From: Caenorhabditis remanei
Taxonomy: Eukaryota > Nematoda > Chromadorea > Rhabditida > Rhabditidae
Direction: 5' to 3'
DNA length: 64,000 bases
NCBI RefSeq assembly: GCF_010183535.1
Contig: NC_071331.1
Coordinates: 21,514,001 to 21,578,000, forward strand
Made by a program: the position numbers and the translations under genes. A model generated the notes under the pieces. The model saw only the letters and a program-made list of their open reading frames with translations, was not told the DNA's origin and searched no databases. Within the stretch, counting starts at the first letter, position 1; every line of letters starts with the position of its first letter. Of this stretch, positions 24,181 to 36,749 are shown one piece after another.

Positions 24181-24190
24181 ATTTTCAGTG

Positions 24191-24262
24191 TTGGCCGAGT
24201 GGTTACGGTAGACAGTAACCACTGCACCAGAGGGTACCAGGGTTCAATTCCACCTGAGGTCA
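24191..24262 (+). repeat. tRNA-like Pol III-type repeat, copy 1
   Basis: TGGCCGAGTGGTT matches a tRNA A box, and GGTTCAATTCC about 40 nt later is a slightly altered B box. A T-run follows at 24266. Confidence 0.65.
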
Positions 24263-24490
24263 GAATTTTTTTGCTTTTCTGAAATATAGGTTAAAAGATG
24301 TCAGAAGTTCAAAAAATGAAGTTTCGAGCGGTTTAGACTTGAAAAAACTTGTGGGAACCTACTTTTTTGGTTAAACCTCATTTTTCACGAAAGAATCTGA
24401 GTTATAACTACGGAATCTGTCTTCTTTGAAGTTAAAATACACTAGTCTCTTGAAAATTTGGGTTTCCCACAATTTTCAAAATTTTGAGTT

Positions 24491-24562
24491 CTGGCCGAGT
24501 GGTTAAGGTAGACAGTTATCACTGCACCCCGAGGTACCAAAGTTCGAATCCACCTGGGGTCA
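24491..24562 (+). repeat. tRNA-like Pol III-type repeat, copy 2
   Basis: A box TGGCCGAGTGGTTAAGG and B box AGTTCGAATCC, then CAAAACATTTTTG. The 3' tail (ATAGAGGTTTTAAGGGGTCA) is shared with other copies. Confidence 0.7.
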
Positions 24563-25049
24563 AAACATTTTTGCTTTTTTGATATAGAGGTTTTAAGGGG
24601 TCAGAAATCCGAAAAAGATCATTAAAACGCAATCGGACTCCTGGAAAACCTAGAAATTTGTTATTCTACCACTTTCCATTCTCTGAAGTACCGTAAGTCC
24701 CCCTTTTTCTTCAATCCCTAAAGTTCATATTGCCCCCCTTTACTCCCCTATATACTATCCTCTCTATGACCAGTCATTGCCTAATTCAAGCCTCCTCTCT
24801 GACGGCTTTTCTCGATATCCTGTCATCGACGGGGGGTTGACCACCAGTAGCCCTCTTATTCGAAACATTGCGACGATGAATGAGAGACAAAAAAACTAGT
24901 TGGCTTCTGAATTGAACCTCATCCCCCTCGATACGCAATATGGACTGGACTTGACTGGTGGTGTGATTCGGAGTTTTGGTATGGTTTTTGATGCGTTTTT
25001 CAATGAAAATTGCGGAAATTCATCAAAAACGGTCAAAGACACAAAAAAA

Positions 25050-25720
25050 TGAAGCGTGGCCTAGAAACACAATGTTTTGGATTTCTAGGCCACCAATCTC
25101 AGATTTTCCAATTTTCTCAAGATATGGCAATATGGGGCTCAAAACTTTGGAAATTTTGTGAAAACCTCAAATATCACTATCAGAAATCCTGTGGACCTAG
25201 GTATATACCATTTTCAGTAAAAAAATTTCAGCCAAATTCTAATTGAAAATTTTTGAATTTTTTTTAGGTTTAAACTCTAAAACTCCCCATCTAGTGGCGT
25301 TTTTAGGAAGTTTTTAAAAATAGGGCTCTTAAGTTACCTACTAAATCCCAAAATTATGAAAAAAAAATTTCCCAAAAATCGGATTTCTGTCGATTTCTTC
25401 TCAGTTTGATCTTGAAATAGCGCAAAACCGTCAAAATGCATCAAAAAAGGTTGAAGACGCCAAAAAGTGGACGGTGGCCTAGATACCCAAATTTTCGGAT
25501 TTCTAGGCCACCCACCTCAAAATGCTTGAAACTGCCTAGAACATCTAAAAATTTCTCAAAAACCATTTGAAACTCGAAATTTCATCTAAAACAGCACAAA
25601 CCGTCAAAAATCGGTTGGTGGCCTAGAAACCCAAATTTTCGGATTTCTAGGCCACCAACCTCAAATTGCTCCAAAATATGGCAATATGGAGCTCAAAACT
25701 CAGAGAATTTTGTGTAGAAT
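25050..25720. repeat. GGCCTAGAAA palindromes
   Basis: Cores at about 25054-25093, 25471-25512 and 25614-25655, with outer arms ATATGGCAATATGGGGCTCA (25120-25142) and a close variant at 25676-25697. No gene. Confidence 0.75.
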
Positions 25721-25789
25721 CTAAAAGTAGCTATGAAAAGTATAAAACTGTAGAAAATAACTAGAAAACTGCTATACAATTGGAAAACT

Positions 25790-26120
25790 TTTCAATTTTT
25801 CAAAAGATCCCTTTTTCTACCGTACACTCTATTCATCTCTAAACCCGGAAAAGGGAAAAAGCTGCCATTCTCACCATTTCCCGTTCCATGCGTTCTTTTT
25901 TCGGCGTCTCCCTCCCCGCCGTCCGCAGCGCACACCGTTTTTTCCTCTTTTCCAAGCCAACAAGAGGTTGGTGGGGGATCCTGTACAAACAACAAGCCGT
26001 CTAATTCTCTCTCTCATAGATCTCTAACCTTTTCCGCAGCCCACCGTCCCCCTTCTCTCCGCGTCCGGAATAGATCAAGTGTGCCCAGTGTGCCTGCCTG
26101 CCTGCCGCCCCCCCTGAATC
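25790..26120. other. Pyrimidine-rich, gene-free block
   Basis: A moderately GC-rich stretch (25910-25935, 26040-26115) with CT-rich tracts. It could be a distal regulatory region, but no motif or exon is convincing. Confidence 0.3.
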
Positions 26121-26555
26121 TAAAACAAACTGCTGCGTTTTATTTTTAGACAGTGATGGGGATTGTGGTGGTCTCCCCATCTTCGAAACATTTTCTTTCC
26201 CTTCTTTTCTTGGTTCGTTAGTCCCAAGTGCTCTTTGTCACCTCCCTTTGTCACACCCCACCCTTCATTTGATTCCTGGTGAGGGGGACCGTGAATAATT
26301 TCGTTAGAGGGGACCCCCGCGACTCTCTCTTGATTGTGCAATCGGAAGGGTGTAGTTGGGTTAGGGTTACTGTACATGGGTTTTCCGGTTTGTGGCTCAC
26401 ACGTTTGTACTTTTTTTGCTTGGTTAACCTCAAAATTTTTTCGTGAAGCCCTGAAATCTTGTATAACTTTGTCCAGAGTGATCCAATTTTGTTCTAAATA
26501 AGATATTTTGCATCTAGACACACTTCTTTTTCCTAAAAAAAGAAACAAAAAAGTT

Positions 26556-26629
26556 TTGACCCCACGTGGAATCGAACCCTGGTACCTCGAAGTGTAGTGG
26601 TTACTGTCTACCTTAACCACTCGGCCAGA
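26556..26629 (-). repeat. tRNA-like Pol III-type repeat, copy 3
   Basis: Minus-strand copy with TGGCCGAGTGGTTAAGG and GGTTCGATTCC, followed on that strand by CAAAACTTTTTTG. Confidence 0.75.
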
Positions 26630-27059
26630 ATCTGAAATTTTCGAAATGCTCCATTTTTTTTGGTTTTTTTTTTGGTTTTCGACTTATTTTTTGAACAACT
26701 TCACGTTTTTTAAGTATAAAAATCCTAAATTCTGAGTTTTAGCTGATTTTTCAGATTTTTTTTCTGAAGTTGTCTGAAAAATCACCTTAAAAACTTTTTG
26801 TGACATAAAAATTGAAAATTTTTGAAATCAAATCTATTCGGAGCTTTAAATTTTGGGAATTTATCATAGACTATATTAAGATTGAGATTTTTTTAAATAA
26901 ACTATAAAGACGAAAATTGAACATTTTTGAAATGTTTCAAAAAAAAAATTTTTTTTCGAATTTTTTTTAAACGTCAAAATTTATACAAAACCGTCGAAAA
27001 ACTTTCAAAAATAACTTAGACACTCAAGATCCAATAAAATACACGTAGATTCCACGGAA

Positions 27060-27990
27060 ATGGCCTAGAAACCCAAATTTCGGACCCTATGACCTTGGGA
27101 ACTCAAAAAATATAAAAATTGAGATTTTAGGCTCTTAAAAAACTCAAAATCACCTCAAACCCAAAAAATGCGTCAAAAACAACTTAAATCTGCAGAAAAA
27201 TGGCCGTGGCCTAGAATTCCAAATTTTTGGATTTCTAGGCCACCTGCTCGGAAATATGTCAATATGGTGCTCAAAACTTTGGAAATTTTGTGTAGAATCT
27301 GAATATCTTAATCAACTTGTTTGAAAATCAAAAAATTTTGAGATTCTACAAAATAAATTTTTTGTAAAAAAAATTTTTTGAAAATTTTCTGCTTTTCCCT
27401 CCTCTCCCATGCCATCACATCTTCCCGATCTTTTCTTCTTCCAAAAAACGACTCAACTTTTCTTTCTCTCTTATTCCCTCCCAATCTTCTTCCCATCTCT
27501 CTCTGCCCATTCCGCCACCTCAATTGACCGGCGGCGGCGGCAGCGGGCGTCCTCCTCCCCGCGGCGCGGAACCAGTTTCCGCGTGCCGCCGGTCGTAGGC
27601 ATCTCTCCGGAGAAGGGAAATAGTACGGGTTACTGTAGGAGACACTGAGAGAGACTGAGAGTATCTCTCGAATCGCTTCTTGGTCAGTACATACCGAATG
27701 GCCCGACAGAAATGCCCAGTGAGAGGGGGTTATATGTTCGGAATGCTTTTTCTTTCTTTTTCTGTTTCTCGTGAAGAGAAGAAGCCGGAATACCAGACCG
27801 GTCTCCTCTCTAATATCTTCCCCTAGCCATCTATTCAGATGACTTTTCACACGCCTTTGTCCTCTTGAGTTTTGTTGTTGTGGGGTACTGTAGCTATCCG
27901 AGGGGAGTACTGCAGGGATTTTCAAAATTCGAAAAAAAAACCATATCCCCTCAAAAATTTCCAATTTCTCACAATTTTCGAAAAGTTTCA
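27060..27990. other. Palindromes followed by a GC-rich, CT-flanked block
   Basis: Palindrome pieces at 27058-27085 and 27203-27243. 27515-27620 is unusually GC-rich (CGGCGGCGGCGGCAGCGGGC) between pyrimidine tracts. It resembles an exposed promoter-type region but has no supportable exon on either strand. Confidence 0.35.
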
Positions 27991-27992
27991 GT

Positions 27993-28066
27993 TCTGGCCG
28001 AGTGGTTAAGGTAGACACCAACCACTGCACCCCGAGGTACCAGGGTTCGATTCCACCTAGGGTCAA
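27993..28066 (+). repeat. tRNA-like Pol III-type repeat, copy 4
   Basis: Consensus A box and B box, then AAAACTTTTTTGTTTTTTTG, a good Pol III stop. Confidence 0.75.
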
Positions 28067-28637
28067 AACTTTTTTGTTTTTTTGAATAAGAGGTTTTAAG
28101 GGGTCAGGAATCTGAAAAACTTTGTTAGCAAGGATTTAGAATCCCGAAAACATAGAAATCCTTATTTTTTAGTTAAAGCTCGATTTCGGGATCCAGGATC
28201 CAGGATCCAAATTTTTATTTTTTGATTTTTTTTTCCTAAAGACTACTATAATCTTTCAAACCATATTTTTCTAAATCAATCAAACGTATATGCACTATTT
28301 TTACAAAAAATATTCTGTTCTCAATTTTCCTTGATTCTTGCCACTTATTCTTGCCCCTCTATTTTTGACCTCTCGAAAATTGGCGCCAATTTTTAGATTT
28401 TTTTGGGTTTTTAATATTTTTGATTTGAAAAAACACGGATTTTACAACTGTACTTCATTTCAATTCGCTTCATCTCCTTGTTTCCTCATTTTCAACTTTT
28501 TTCCCATTTCCTATACAATTTTTCCTCGAATTTTTCACTTTTCTTGTTCAAATTAACGCGATTTTTCATGCTAAACCCAATTTTTGACACCTGAACCCTT
28601 TTCCCGCGATTTATGTCGATTTCCGACAATTTTCGGT

Positions 28638-28712
28638 TCTGGCCGAGTGGTTAAGGTAGACAGTAGCCACTGCACCCGGAGGTACCAGGGTTCGAACCCC
28701 ACTGGTGAAAAT
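28638..28712 (+). repeat. tRNA-like Pol III-type repeat, copy 5
   Basis: A box intact, B box GGTTCGAACCC, then AAAATCTTTTTTG. Confidence 0.75.
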
Positions 28713-29439
28713 CTTTTTTGTTTTTTGTGATTTGGGGTTTAGAGTGGTCGGGAATGTGAAAAAATTAATTTGGAAGGATTTTGGGGAAGGGAGATGTGAG
28801 TTGTGAGTTTTGAAGAAAAAAATTTCGAAAAAAAACGTTGTTTTTTTTTTGCTAATTTTTATAACGTTTTTACATATTTGCAAAACTAAATTGTGTATTA
28901 TTGTTTTGGGGTTTTTTGTAGTTTTTTGACTTCTTCTTGACCCCTCGCCTCCCCCTCTATTAGTACTATTCCTATTTCTTCACCTTTTCGATGCATCATC
29001 TTTATTATTTTCCTCCTTTTCAAATTTTCTCCCTCCCTCTCCCCTCTCTTCCTTATCAGCAGTACTCTTCTCTATAATGATGATGCTTCTCGATGCCACA
29101 ATGTTCGAATTTCCCCCCTTCTTGACCCTTATCAGTAATAATTTCTACACCTGAACCAAATCGAATCGTCTCCAGAGAGAGGGCGAAGGTTATCAGTAAA
29201 ACCGACATAACGACATTTTGTGACTTTCGAACAAACATACTGAGAGAAAAAGAGTTGTATAGTAGGTGTGACTAATTTTTGAAAATTTAGAAAAAACTTC
29301 AAAAAAAAAACTATTTTTGTAAACTGAAATTTTTGCATATGGAATTTGCATGATTTTGGGGCTTCAAATATATCTTAATAGTTTTTTTTCGGACTCCTGA
29401 CACCTTAAAACCTCTATTTCAAAAATACAAAAAAGTTTT

Positions 29440-29515
29440 GACCCTAGGTGGAATCGAACCCTGGTACCCTCTGGTGGTAAGTGTCTACCTTAACCACTCG
29501 GCCAGAACTGAAAAT
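29440..29515 (-). repeat. tRNA-like Pol III-type repeat, copy 6
   Basis: Minus-strand copy with both boxes and a downstream T-run. The middle segment (CTTACCACCAGAGGGTACC) diverges from the consensus. Confidence 0.72.
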
Positions 29516-30037
29516 TTTCAAAAATGATAAAATTTTGATTTTTTGGCTCGTTCAGGGTATTTCGGGGGCACGAATTTCAAAAATTTTCTTTAAAAACTCA
29601 AGTTTTACAAAAAAAATTCCAAAAAAAAGAAGTTTCCCACTGCAAAAAGGTGTGAACTCTTTTCTCGTAAAATGGCAACATCATATGATACACGTTATTT
29701 ATTGTTCGAAATATTCGAGAATGTTGTCATTTCTACCGACACCCTCGAATTATGCGGAAAAGAGTTCGCGCTTCTCATAAAGGTTGGTCAAAGGGGAGGC
29801 CTATTAGAAAAGGGGGAGCATGGCATCAAAATATATATTTTGTTGAGGAGGGGTTTTGGTGTTTTGAACTCATAGAAGGGTCTGATACGAAATTTTGGAG
29901 AACTTTTTTTTTAGCTGAGAATCAAAATTTCTGGCGCTTAAATCCCAGATTTTTATTGAAAAATCGGCTTTTTCAATCTAATAATACTCTATACCCTCAA
30001 AAATTTTGAATTTCCCTACAAATTTCAAAAATTGAGT

Positions 30038-30112
30038 GGTGGCCGAGCGGTTAAGGTAGACAGTAACCACTGCAACACGAGGTACCAGGGTTCGATTCCA
30101 CCTGGGTTCAAA
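30038..30112 (+). repeat. tRNA-like Pol III-type repeat, copy 7
   Basis: A box TGGCCGAGCGGTTAAGG, B box GGTTCGATTCC, then AAAACTTTTTTGCTTTTTTG. Confidence 0.75.
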
Positions 30113-30347
30113 ACTTTTTTGCTTTTTTGAAATAATGGTTTTAAGAGGTCAGGAGTCCAAAAAACGCATTCTAACTAATTTTGATCATCGAAAAACCTAG
30201 AAATTTGCTGCATTTTAGCCAAAACTGAAATATCCCTGATTTCTGAACAAGACTCAAGTTTTAAATGAAAATTTTGAAATTCGTGACCTTAAAATACCCA
30301 ACAGCGGTCAAAAAATTAAAGTTTAGTCATTTTTGAGCAATTTCAGT

Positions 30348-30421
30348 TTTGACCGAGTGGTTAAGGTAGACACTTACCACTGCACCACAAGGTACCAGGG
30401 TTCGATTCCACCTCGGGTCGA
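30348..30421 (+). repeat. tRNA-like Pol III-type repeat, copy 8
   Basis: A box has one change (TGACCGAGTGG), B box is intact, and the T-run tail is present. Confidence 0.72.
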
Positions 30422-31396
30422 AACGTTTTTGCTTTTTTGAAATAGAGGGTTTAAGGGGTCAGAAGTCCGAAAAACTTGGTTAAATCAAATTTAGGATCCC
30501 GGAAATCCTTGAAATACGTTGTTTTTTGTAAAACCTCCCTCAAAAAAGGAACCAAACTTTTTCTTCAAATGTTTTTTTCCCATCCCGACTGTATTCATCA
30601 CTTTCCGTCTTCCGCTTCTTCTTCTTCTTCCTGCCTCCAGCAAATGGTCAATGTGTATATTTGAACAGTCCCCCCCCCCTTTTCCATCTCTCCGTTTGCC
30701 TATTTTTGACCAGTGCCCCGCCCTAAAAACCAACCTTCCTCTCTCCTCTTTTCCTGCTGCCAATCTCTTTTAGTATTGTGTCTATATGTCTATGTTTGCA
30801 CCCCTTTTTCAGTCGCCCGGTCGCCCGTTTTTAGTACTACAGTAATAGTACTCCGGACGAAAAGGCTCCGCCCCTTTTTTGGCCACCCCTAGGGGGTTTG
30901 GAGTGTCAATCACTTTTTTCGCGGCTTTTTCTTCTCTCTTTTGACATCTCTTCTCAATTCTCGAGTACCCCTGTTTAGGCTTTGCCCCTTTTTCGGGGAA
31001 CCTAGAGCCTATGGCCCACTGCCCCTATTTGGTGGCTCCGCCCATTCCGGGGCGCACATCTGAATTGGATTTTTTCATTGTCTCGATGTTTAAGTTTTGA
31101 TCTACATTTCTTTCAACTTTTACGCTCCGTCCCTTTTTTATTTTTTCTAAAAATTTTACTTTTTTTGCAGGAGGACATACCGACACACAGATGGAACTTT
31201 CAATTTTGAATTTCTCCTAAATTTTATCTTTTTTCTAAAACTCCGCCCACTTAACGCTGGCTTATACTTTGATTCTCCACTTTTATGGTTTTCCGATTGA
31301 AATTAGGTGATTTTGACTAGATATTTAAAAATTTGGACCTCGAAAACCCCTTTTTTTGCGAAAACAGCATTTTTACAAAAATTAAAATTTTTACGT

Positions 31397-31470
31397 TCTG
31401 GCCGAGTGGTTAAGGTAGACACTAACCACTGCACACCGAGGTACCAGGGTTCAATTTCACGAAAGATCAA
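31397..31470 (+). repeat. tRNA-like Pol III-type repeat, copy 9
   Basis: A box intact but B box decayed (GGTTCAATTTC). The tail with CAAAACTTTTTTG is kept. Confidence 0.68.
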
Positions 31471-31704
31471 AACTTTTTTGTTTTTGTGAAATAGAGGCTT
31501 AAAGGGGTCAGGAGTTCGAAAAACGTATTTTAACAAATTTTGAGTACCGGGAACCTAGAAATACGCTATTTTTGTAGCTAAATTGAAATCTCCCAGATCT
31601 CTGAACAAAACTTGAGTTTTTTTTAAATTTTCACTAGAAAATACCTTTATTGACTTTGAGAGCCTCAAAAATTTTGAATTCCCAACCGTTTTGAAAGTTT
31701 CAGT

Positions 31705-31780
31705 TTTGGCCGAGTGGTTAAGGTAGACACTAACCACTGCACCCCGAGGTACCAGGGTTCGATTCAACCTGAGGTCAAAA
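31705..31780 (+). repeat. tRNA-like Pol III-type repeat, copy 10
   Basis: Consensus A box (TTGGCCGAGTGGTTAAGG), B box GGTTCGATTCA with one change, then AAAACTTTTTTGC. Confidence 0.72.
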
Positions 31781-32109
31781 CTTTTTTGCTCTTTTGAAAT
31801 AGAGGTTTTAAGGGGTCAGGAATCCAAAAAACATGGTTGACTCAAATTTAGGATCCCGGAAAACCTAGAAATCCACATTTTTTATTGTGAAACCTCGATT
31901 TTCGCAACCAAACTTTTTGTTCTTCAAATGTTTTTTTCATTCCGACAGTATTTTCCATTCTCTTTTTTAGTTTTTTTCTTCTTCCTGTTTTCAAATGGTG
32001 CCTTGAATCTGAAACTTACCATGTTTCCTCATCATTGTATCACGCAACAAAAAAATGTTGCCATATTTTGCAAAACTTTTCAAAAAAAAAAATAAATCCA
32101 TCCGGTTTA

Positions 32110-32560
32110 TTCTCCGCAGGCTACCAAATAGTTTCAAGCCGTCCCCCCCCCCCTCTCACCTTTAGCCATCGGGCGGTCTGCCAACCTCTCTCTTTTCCGA
32201 AATGACCACCCTCTGACCAACACAACTAGTGTCCTCCTCCTCCCATTATCCCTCTCTCCTTCTACTTCTTCATCTGAAAACCGGTCCCCCCCTCCCTCCT
32301 CTCCGATCCCTCCATAGTGTCCTCCGATCGTTTCGGGGGGTATGGTGGTGAAGCCTCTCTTCCCAGACACCCTCCCTTTGCACTCTTGTTCCTCCTTCTG
32401 CCTGCCTAAAAGCATTTTTATTTGTTTTGCCACGTGGCGCCCAAGCCCGCGGAGGTCAAAAGTGCACCCGGGAACAAGTTTCCGGTTGCGGTGCTCTGCG
32501 AGTGCTCCGCGCGCAATGTTAGTCAACACGGTGCCATTTTGACCTCGCAAGATTTTTTTT
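32110..32560. other. CT-rich then GC-rich, gene-free block
   Basis: 32140-32400 is pyrimidine-rich. 32430-32555 is GC-rich (CACGTGGCGCCCAAGCCCGC) with CACGTG and GCGCGC words. No exon with matching phase was found; it may be regulatory DNA for the receptor gene about 5.4 kb downstream. Confidence 0.3.
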
Positions 32561-32683
32561 GTTCCGGAAAAAAAGATTTTTTGCACACCGATTTTCATCG
32601 AGAAATTTTGACAAAAATCGACTTTGAGAACCTTTTTTCCCTCAAAAATTTCGAATTCCCAACCGTTTTTGAAAAATATCTGT

Positions 32684-32758
32684 TTTGGCCGAGTGGTTAG
32701 GGTAGACAGAAACCACTGCACCCCGAGGTACCAGGGTTCGATTCCACCTGAGATCAAA
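32684..32758 (+). repeat. tRNA-like Pol III-type repeat, copy 11
   Basis: A box TTGGCCGAGTGGTTAGGG, B box GGTTCGATTCC, then CAAAACTTTTTTGC. Confidence 0.74.
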
Positions 32759-33864
32759 ACTTTTTTGCTTTTTGAAATAGAGGTTTTAAGGGGCTAGGAG
32801 TTCGAAAAAGTGGTTTAGGAACGTTTTGAAAATCAGAAAATCGAGATTTGAGGCGTTAAATCGAAAAGTCTAAGGAATTAGGCCAGAATAATACCTAGAA
32901 ATGGTTCTAGTTTACTTTCTGATGGAAAATTTTGAATTTTTAACCAAATTCAAGTAACGTTACTTTAATGAATTCAGTTTTTACGATTTTTTCAAAAAAA
33001 TTGAATTTTCAAAATTTTCAAAATTTTTCGATTTTCCGTGGGACATTAAAAGATCGGTCGAAGCTCATAAAAATTGAGATCTTAGTTAGTTTTGACTCAA
33101 TTCTTGAAATTTTATACCAAAAATATCCCCAGAACCTCATTTTTTCAGTGTAAAACGTTAAAATTCAAGTATTCCCGCTATGATTCACGTTTTCCCCCTA
33201 AATTGCTGAAAAATCCCCTAAAAAGAGTTCTAGACTAATTTTCACTAAAAAATTCAAATTTCGCGGTTTAAATCCATCTAGAAACGCCTCTTACGTCATA
33301 CTGATCTTTTGATCCCTCCGATTTCAAAAAACGCCTATTTCCAACCCAAAAATTTGAAATTTGCCACCTAAAATGACCTCCAGACGCCTCCTCCTTAAAG
33401 AAATCCCGTTTCTATTCTCACATCGATGAAACATTTCGGCTTCTTCTCTTCCTTCTCATTTCTTTATTTCATCCCGTTCCTTTTCTCTGTCTCTCCCGGC
33501 TAACGTATCCTGGATAGCCGCTGCCTCCCCTCATCTATCTGTATTCTGAAGATGCCCCCTCCCCCCATACTGACGTCTTCTTTTATTCTCCCGAGAGAAG
33601 AGATAAGAGTGAAAGGAGAATCGGCCACACTATTAGCCCCCCTTTAGCCTATTGTTACTGTCCCCCCCTTCCTCCCCCTTTTTTCTGGATTTTCGAGATT
33701 TCCAGTTTTTTTCTTGTGGGGTGTCGGAATCCGCTTTGTTTGGGCGTGGAAAGTCTGAAACTAAGATTTTCGTGATCAGTAGGCCAGGAGCTTTGATTTG
33801 AGTATAATCATGCCTAGGTTTGGGAATTTTGTGTTTTTTGAAAAATTTTGATTTTTGAAAATTT

Positions 33865-34445
33865 TTGGGTCTCACCACGAAAACTCGTTTTTCACTGTAT
33901 CTCTGTAGAAAATAGTTTTTTATTGAATTTTCTTACATAACTAGAATCAGCTAGTTGAGAGCTTTCAGAAAAGTACCCACAAGCCTATATCCTGATTAAA
34001 TTGGGTGTCAACACGAAAACTACAGTAACCCTCGTAAATCGCGTCGAGACCCAAGTTTTACCAAAATGATTATGCATCGAAAGTGCGCTAATTTTTAAGT
34101 TTGCCATCTTTTGAGCGTTGGAATGAGTCATGCTAGATTTTTCGAAAAAATTTCAAAAAAAAAACTATTTTTTCGAAAAATTGCACCAAAATTTTTTTCC
34201 CATGACGTCCTAAAATTTTTTCAATTCTATTTTCAAATTCAGCTCGTTAAGACGCTTCGAATGAGTATAAACACGTCATAATTCCAATCATTTTGAGTCC
34301 CGCCACGAAATGTACAGTAACCCATTTTGGGGTTACTGTAGTTTTCGTGGTGGGACTCAAAGTGCGTGGAAACTAGGCTTGTGGGTACTTTTCTGAAAGC
34401 TCTCGACGAGCTGAATCCGAATCTTGCAATTTTAGACCCGGAAAA
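33865..34445. repeat. ACTGTAGTTTTCGTGGTGGGA foldback family, tandem pair
   Basis: Outer arms GAGAGCTTTCAGAAAAGTAC and the complement GTACTTTTCTGAAAGCTCTC flank inner arms ACGAAAACTACAGTAACCC and its complement. The same family fills the introns at 44.9-49.6 kb and 58-60 kb. Confidence 0.75.
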
Positions 34446-34875
34446 CCATATTGTTAAGGAATTTCATGCCAAAATGTGTTCACCACATGGATAGCATCAC
34501 CTTTTTTCCTCGGATTTTCGGTTTTTTTCTCAAAAAAACACGATTGAAAGCTTACAAATTCCCAAATACACACACACTTCTTTCACCACCTCAGCTCATT
34601 CCGATATCCGCTTACTTGGTCGGATAGAGCTAGGAGAAAACGACTCGAATTTGTCATCCATCCTGTGCTCCATCTCACCTTCTTCTCCTCCTTCTTATCC
34701 CAAATATTCCTATATCAGGAGAGAGACAAAAATAAGAGGATCAGTAAGGGGGAGATGGGGGATGTAGGGGCAACAGCTCACTTCATTTCTTTTTTTTCAA
34801 CAAAAAATATTTTCACCGAAAATTTAAAAAAAAAGGTTTTTTTTGCTTGAAAACCTGAAATCCTAAATTTTTAGT

Positions 34876-35174
34876 GAGGCTGGGATGCGTTTGACGTGTT
34901 TTTTGGTGTTTTTGAACTTTTGAAATGATTAAAAACTCAAAAAACCGGTTATTGGAGTCTGGGGTGCCGTTGACGTGTTTTCCACTAAAAACGTTTAATT
35001 TTGGCCAAATTTCTATTTCTGAGTCTGGGGCACCTTTGACGCGTTTTTCAACTAAAACGTTGCTTTTTGGAAAATTTCTATTTCGGAGTCTGGGGTCCTT
35101 TTGACGCGTTTTTCACTAAAACCGTTAATTTTTGGCAGAAATTCTGCGGCTGGGGTGCCGTTGACGCGTTTTCA
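34876..35174 (+). repeat. ~70-bp minisatellite with TTGACGCGTTTT core
   Basis: Five diverged units in tandem. Each contains CTGGGGTGCCGTTGACGCG or a variant, then TTTTTCACTAAAACGTT and AATTTCTATTTC. Single copies of the core appear at about 6453, 9243 and 54528. Confidence 0.75.
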
Positions 35175-35234
35175 AATCCAAAATTTGTTATTTGAGTTTT
35201 TTTTCTGTTCAGAATGAAAAAAATCAAAAATTTT

Positions 35235-35660
35235 CAAATTTACCGTAATCCCAAAACTACAGTAATCCTACCAACAATCGTAACCCTTCCCAATATACCG
35301 TAACGCTAAGCCTACAGTAATCCTTTAAAGGTTCTTTTTCCAAATTCGGAAAAAAAACGCAAAACTCAAAATTTGTCCCGTTACCGTAATCCATGTCTCA
35401 AACTTAGCGTAGTACTTTCCTACCTACAGTTACAGTAATCCCAAAACTACAGTAATCCTATCAACTACCATAACCCTAAGCCTACAGTAATTCTTTGTAG
35501 GCACTTTGAATTTGAAAAAAAAATAACTCAAAAACTAGAATTTCGTCTCATTACCGTAGTACCCTCCTAGCTACAGTACCCTAGTTATACCGTATCTCAA
35601 CTTCAGCTACAGTAACCATTCCTACCGTAACCCAAGGTACAGTACTCCCCTGACCCCATC
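35235..35660. repeat. CTACAGTAA/CCGTAA-rich tract
   Basis: Dense irregular repeats of CTACAGTAATCC and its partner TACCGTAACCC. No gene. A low-complexity interspersed tract. Confidence 0.6.
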
Positions 35661-36427
35661 TCCCCCCCAACTATACACTCTTCGTCACGTTTTGACCAGC
35701 CGTCATATTATAACTGAAACTGCGTAAAAACGTATTAAAAATGTTGAAACAAATATACAATATGTGTATACACATATTAACATATCAATAATGCCCTCTG
35801 GTCACTCTTTCTCTGCACACTCTCTCATTTCCACACACTCTCTCGCCTCTCGTCTTTTCGAAATGACCGTCCAGTTTCAACCTGAAACTCTCTCCCTCCC
35901 ATTGTCCGGTCAGTTGATGATAAGAGAGTTGACTCCTCTCTCCAGGCCTCCAGGAATTTTGATTATTTCATAAAAATATACTTTTCCTCACTATATGTAC
36001 TATTCTACTTGTACGGACCCTTTGATTCCAGAAAGTTCCACGTCATTGAGTGGTCAGAGACACCTGAAACGAGGAGATCAAGAACGGAATCAAACTTGGA
36101 TCAATATGGTGGGTTATCTTTAAAATTAAAGAAAAAATCTCTTTTTTTGAAAATTTAGAAAAAAAATTGAAAATTTTTTGCTGTTCCTTAAAACTAGAAT
36201 TTTTGAAACTTTCGAGTTTTTGCACGTTATGAGGCTCAAATTTACTGAAATTGTGAGAGAAATCTTATTTTTATTTCCAAAATGCATAAAAATTGAATTT
36301 CAAGTGTTTTTTCGAAAAAAGATTTTTTTTTCGTGTTTTCCCCAAAACTCGAATTTTCATTTGAAATTTTTGAATTTTAGTTACTTTTAGCATGTTTCCT
36401 TATTATTTAAAAATCTGCAAAAAAGTT

Positions 36428-36502
36428 TTTGACCTACTTGGGATCGAACCCCCGTCCCCGTTTCTCCGACCACGCCCTTACCCAGTTGAGCCATGAGGGC
36501 AT
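36428..36502 (-). repeat. Second tRNA-like family, copy A
   Basis: On the minus strand: ATGGCTCAACTGGGTAAGG (A-box-like) and GGGGGTTCGATCCC (B box), spaced as in a tRNA. The acceptor stem does not pair well, so this is a tRNA-derived relic and not a functional tRNA. Confidence 0.6.
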
Positions 36503-36749
36503 TAGCCAACATTTTTGAATTCGGCCGGAATAGGTCGATATGGGGCTCAAATTAATAGAAATTTTTTGATAAATCTAGTTTTGATACTTAAAATACACAA
36601 ATTGGATACTTTTGAATAATTTTGAGACACAAACAAAACAAATTTTTTTTAAAGTTTTTCCCCAAAACTTGAGTTTTTGAAAATTTTTGAGTTTTAGCTT
36701 GTTTTAGCATGTTTTCCTAGCATTTCAAAGTCTCCGATAATTATTCAGC

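Noticed and set aside
26120..26620. 166-codon minus-strand open frame
   Set aside because: Contains the tRNA-like copy at 26.56 kb and no recognisable domain. Composition looks random.
27308..28066. 252-codon minus-strand open frame, the longest in the gene-poor part
   Set aside because: It begins inside a tRNA-like repeat (its first residues, [20 protein letters not shown], are just that repeat translated), crosses a GC-rich non-repetitive block, and ends in a palindrome. No splice sites, conserved domain or plausible codon pattern.
32134..32757. 207-codon minus-strand open frame
   Set aside because: Also starts with the translated tRNA-like repeat, then runs through low-complexity purine-rich DNA (EEEGGGDRFSDEE). 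Same artefact as the frame at 27.3 kb.
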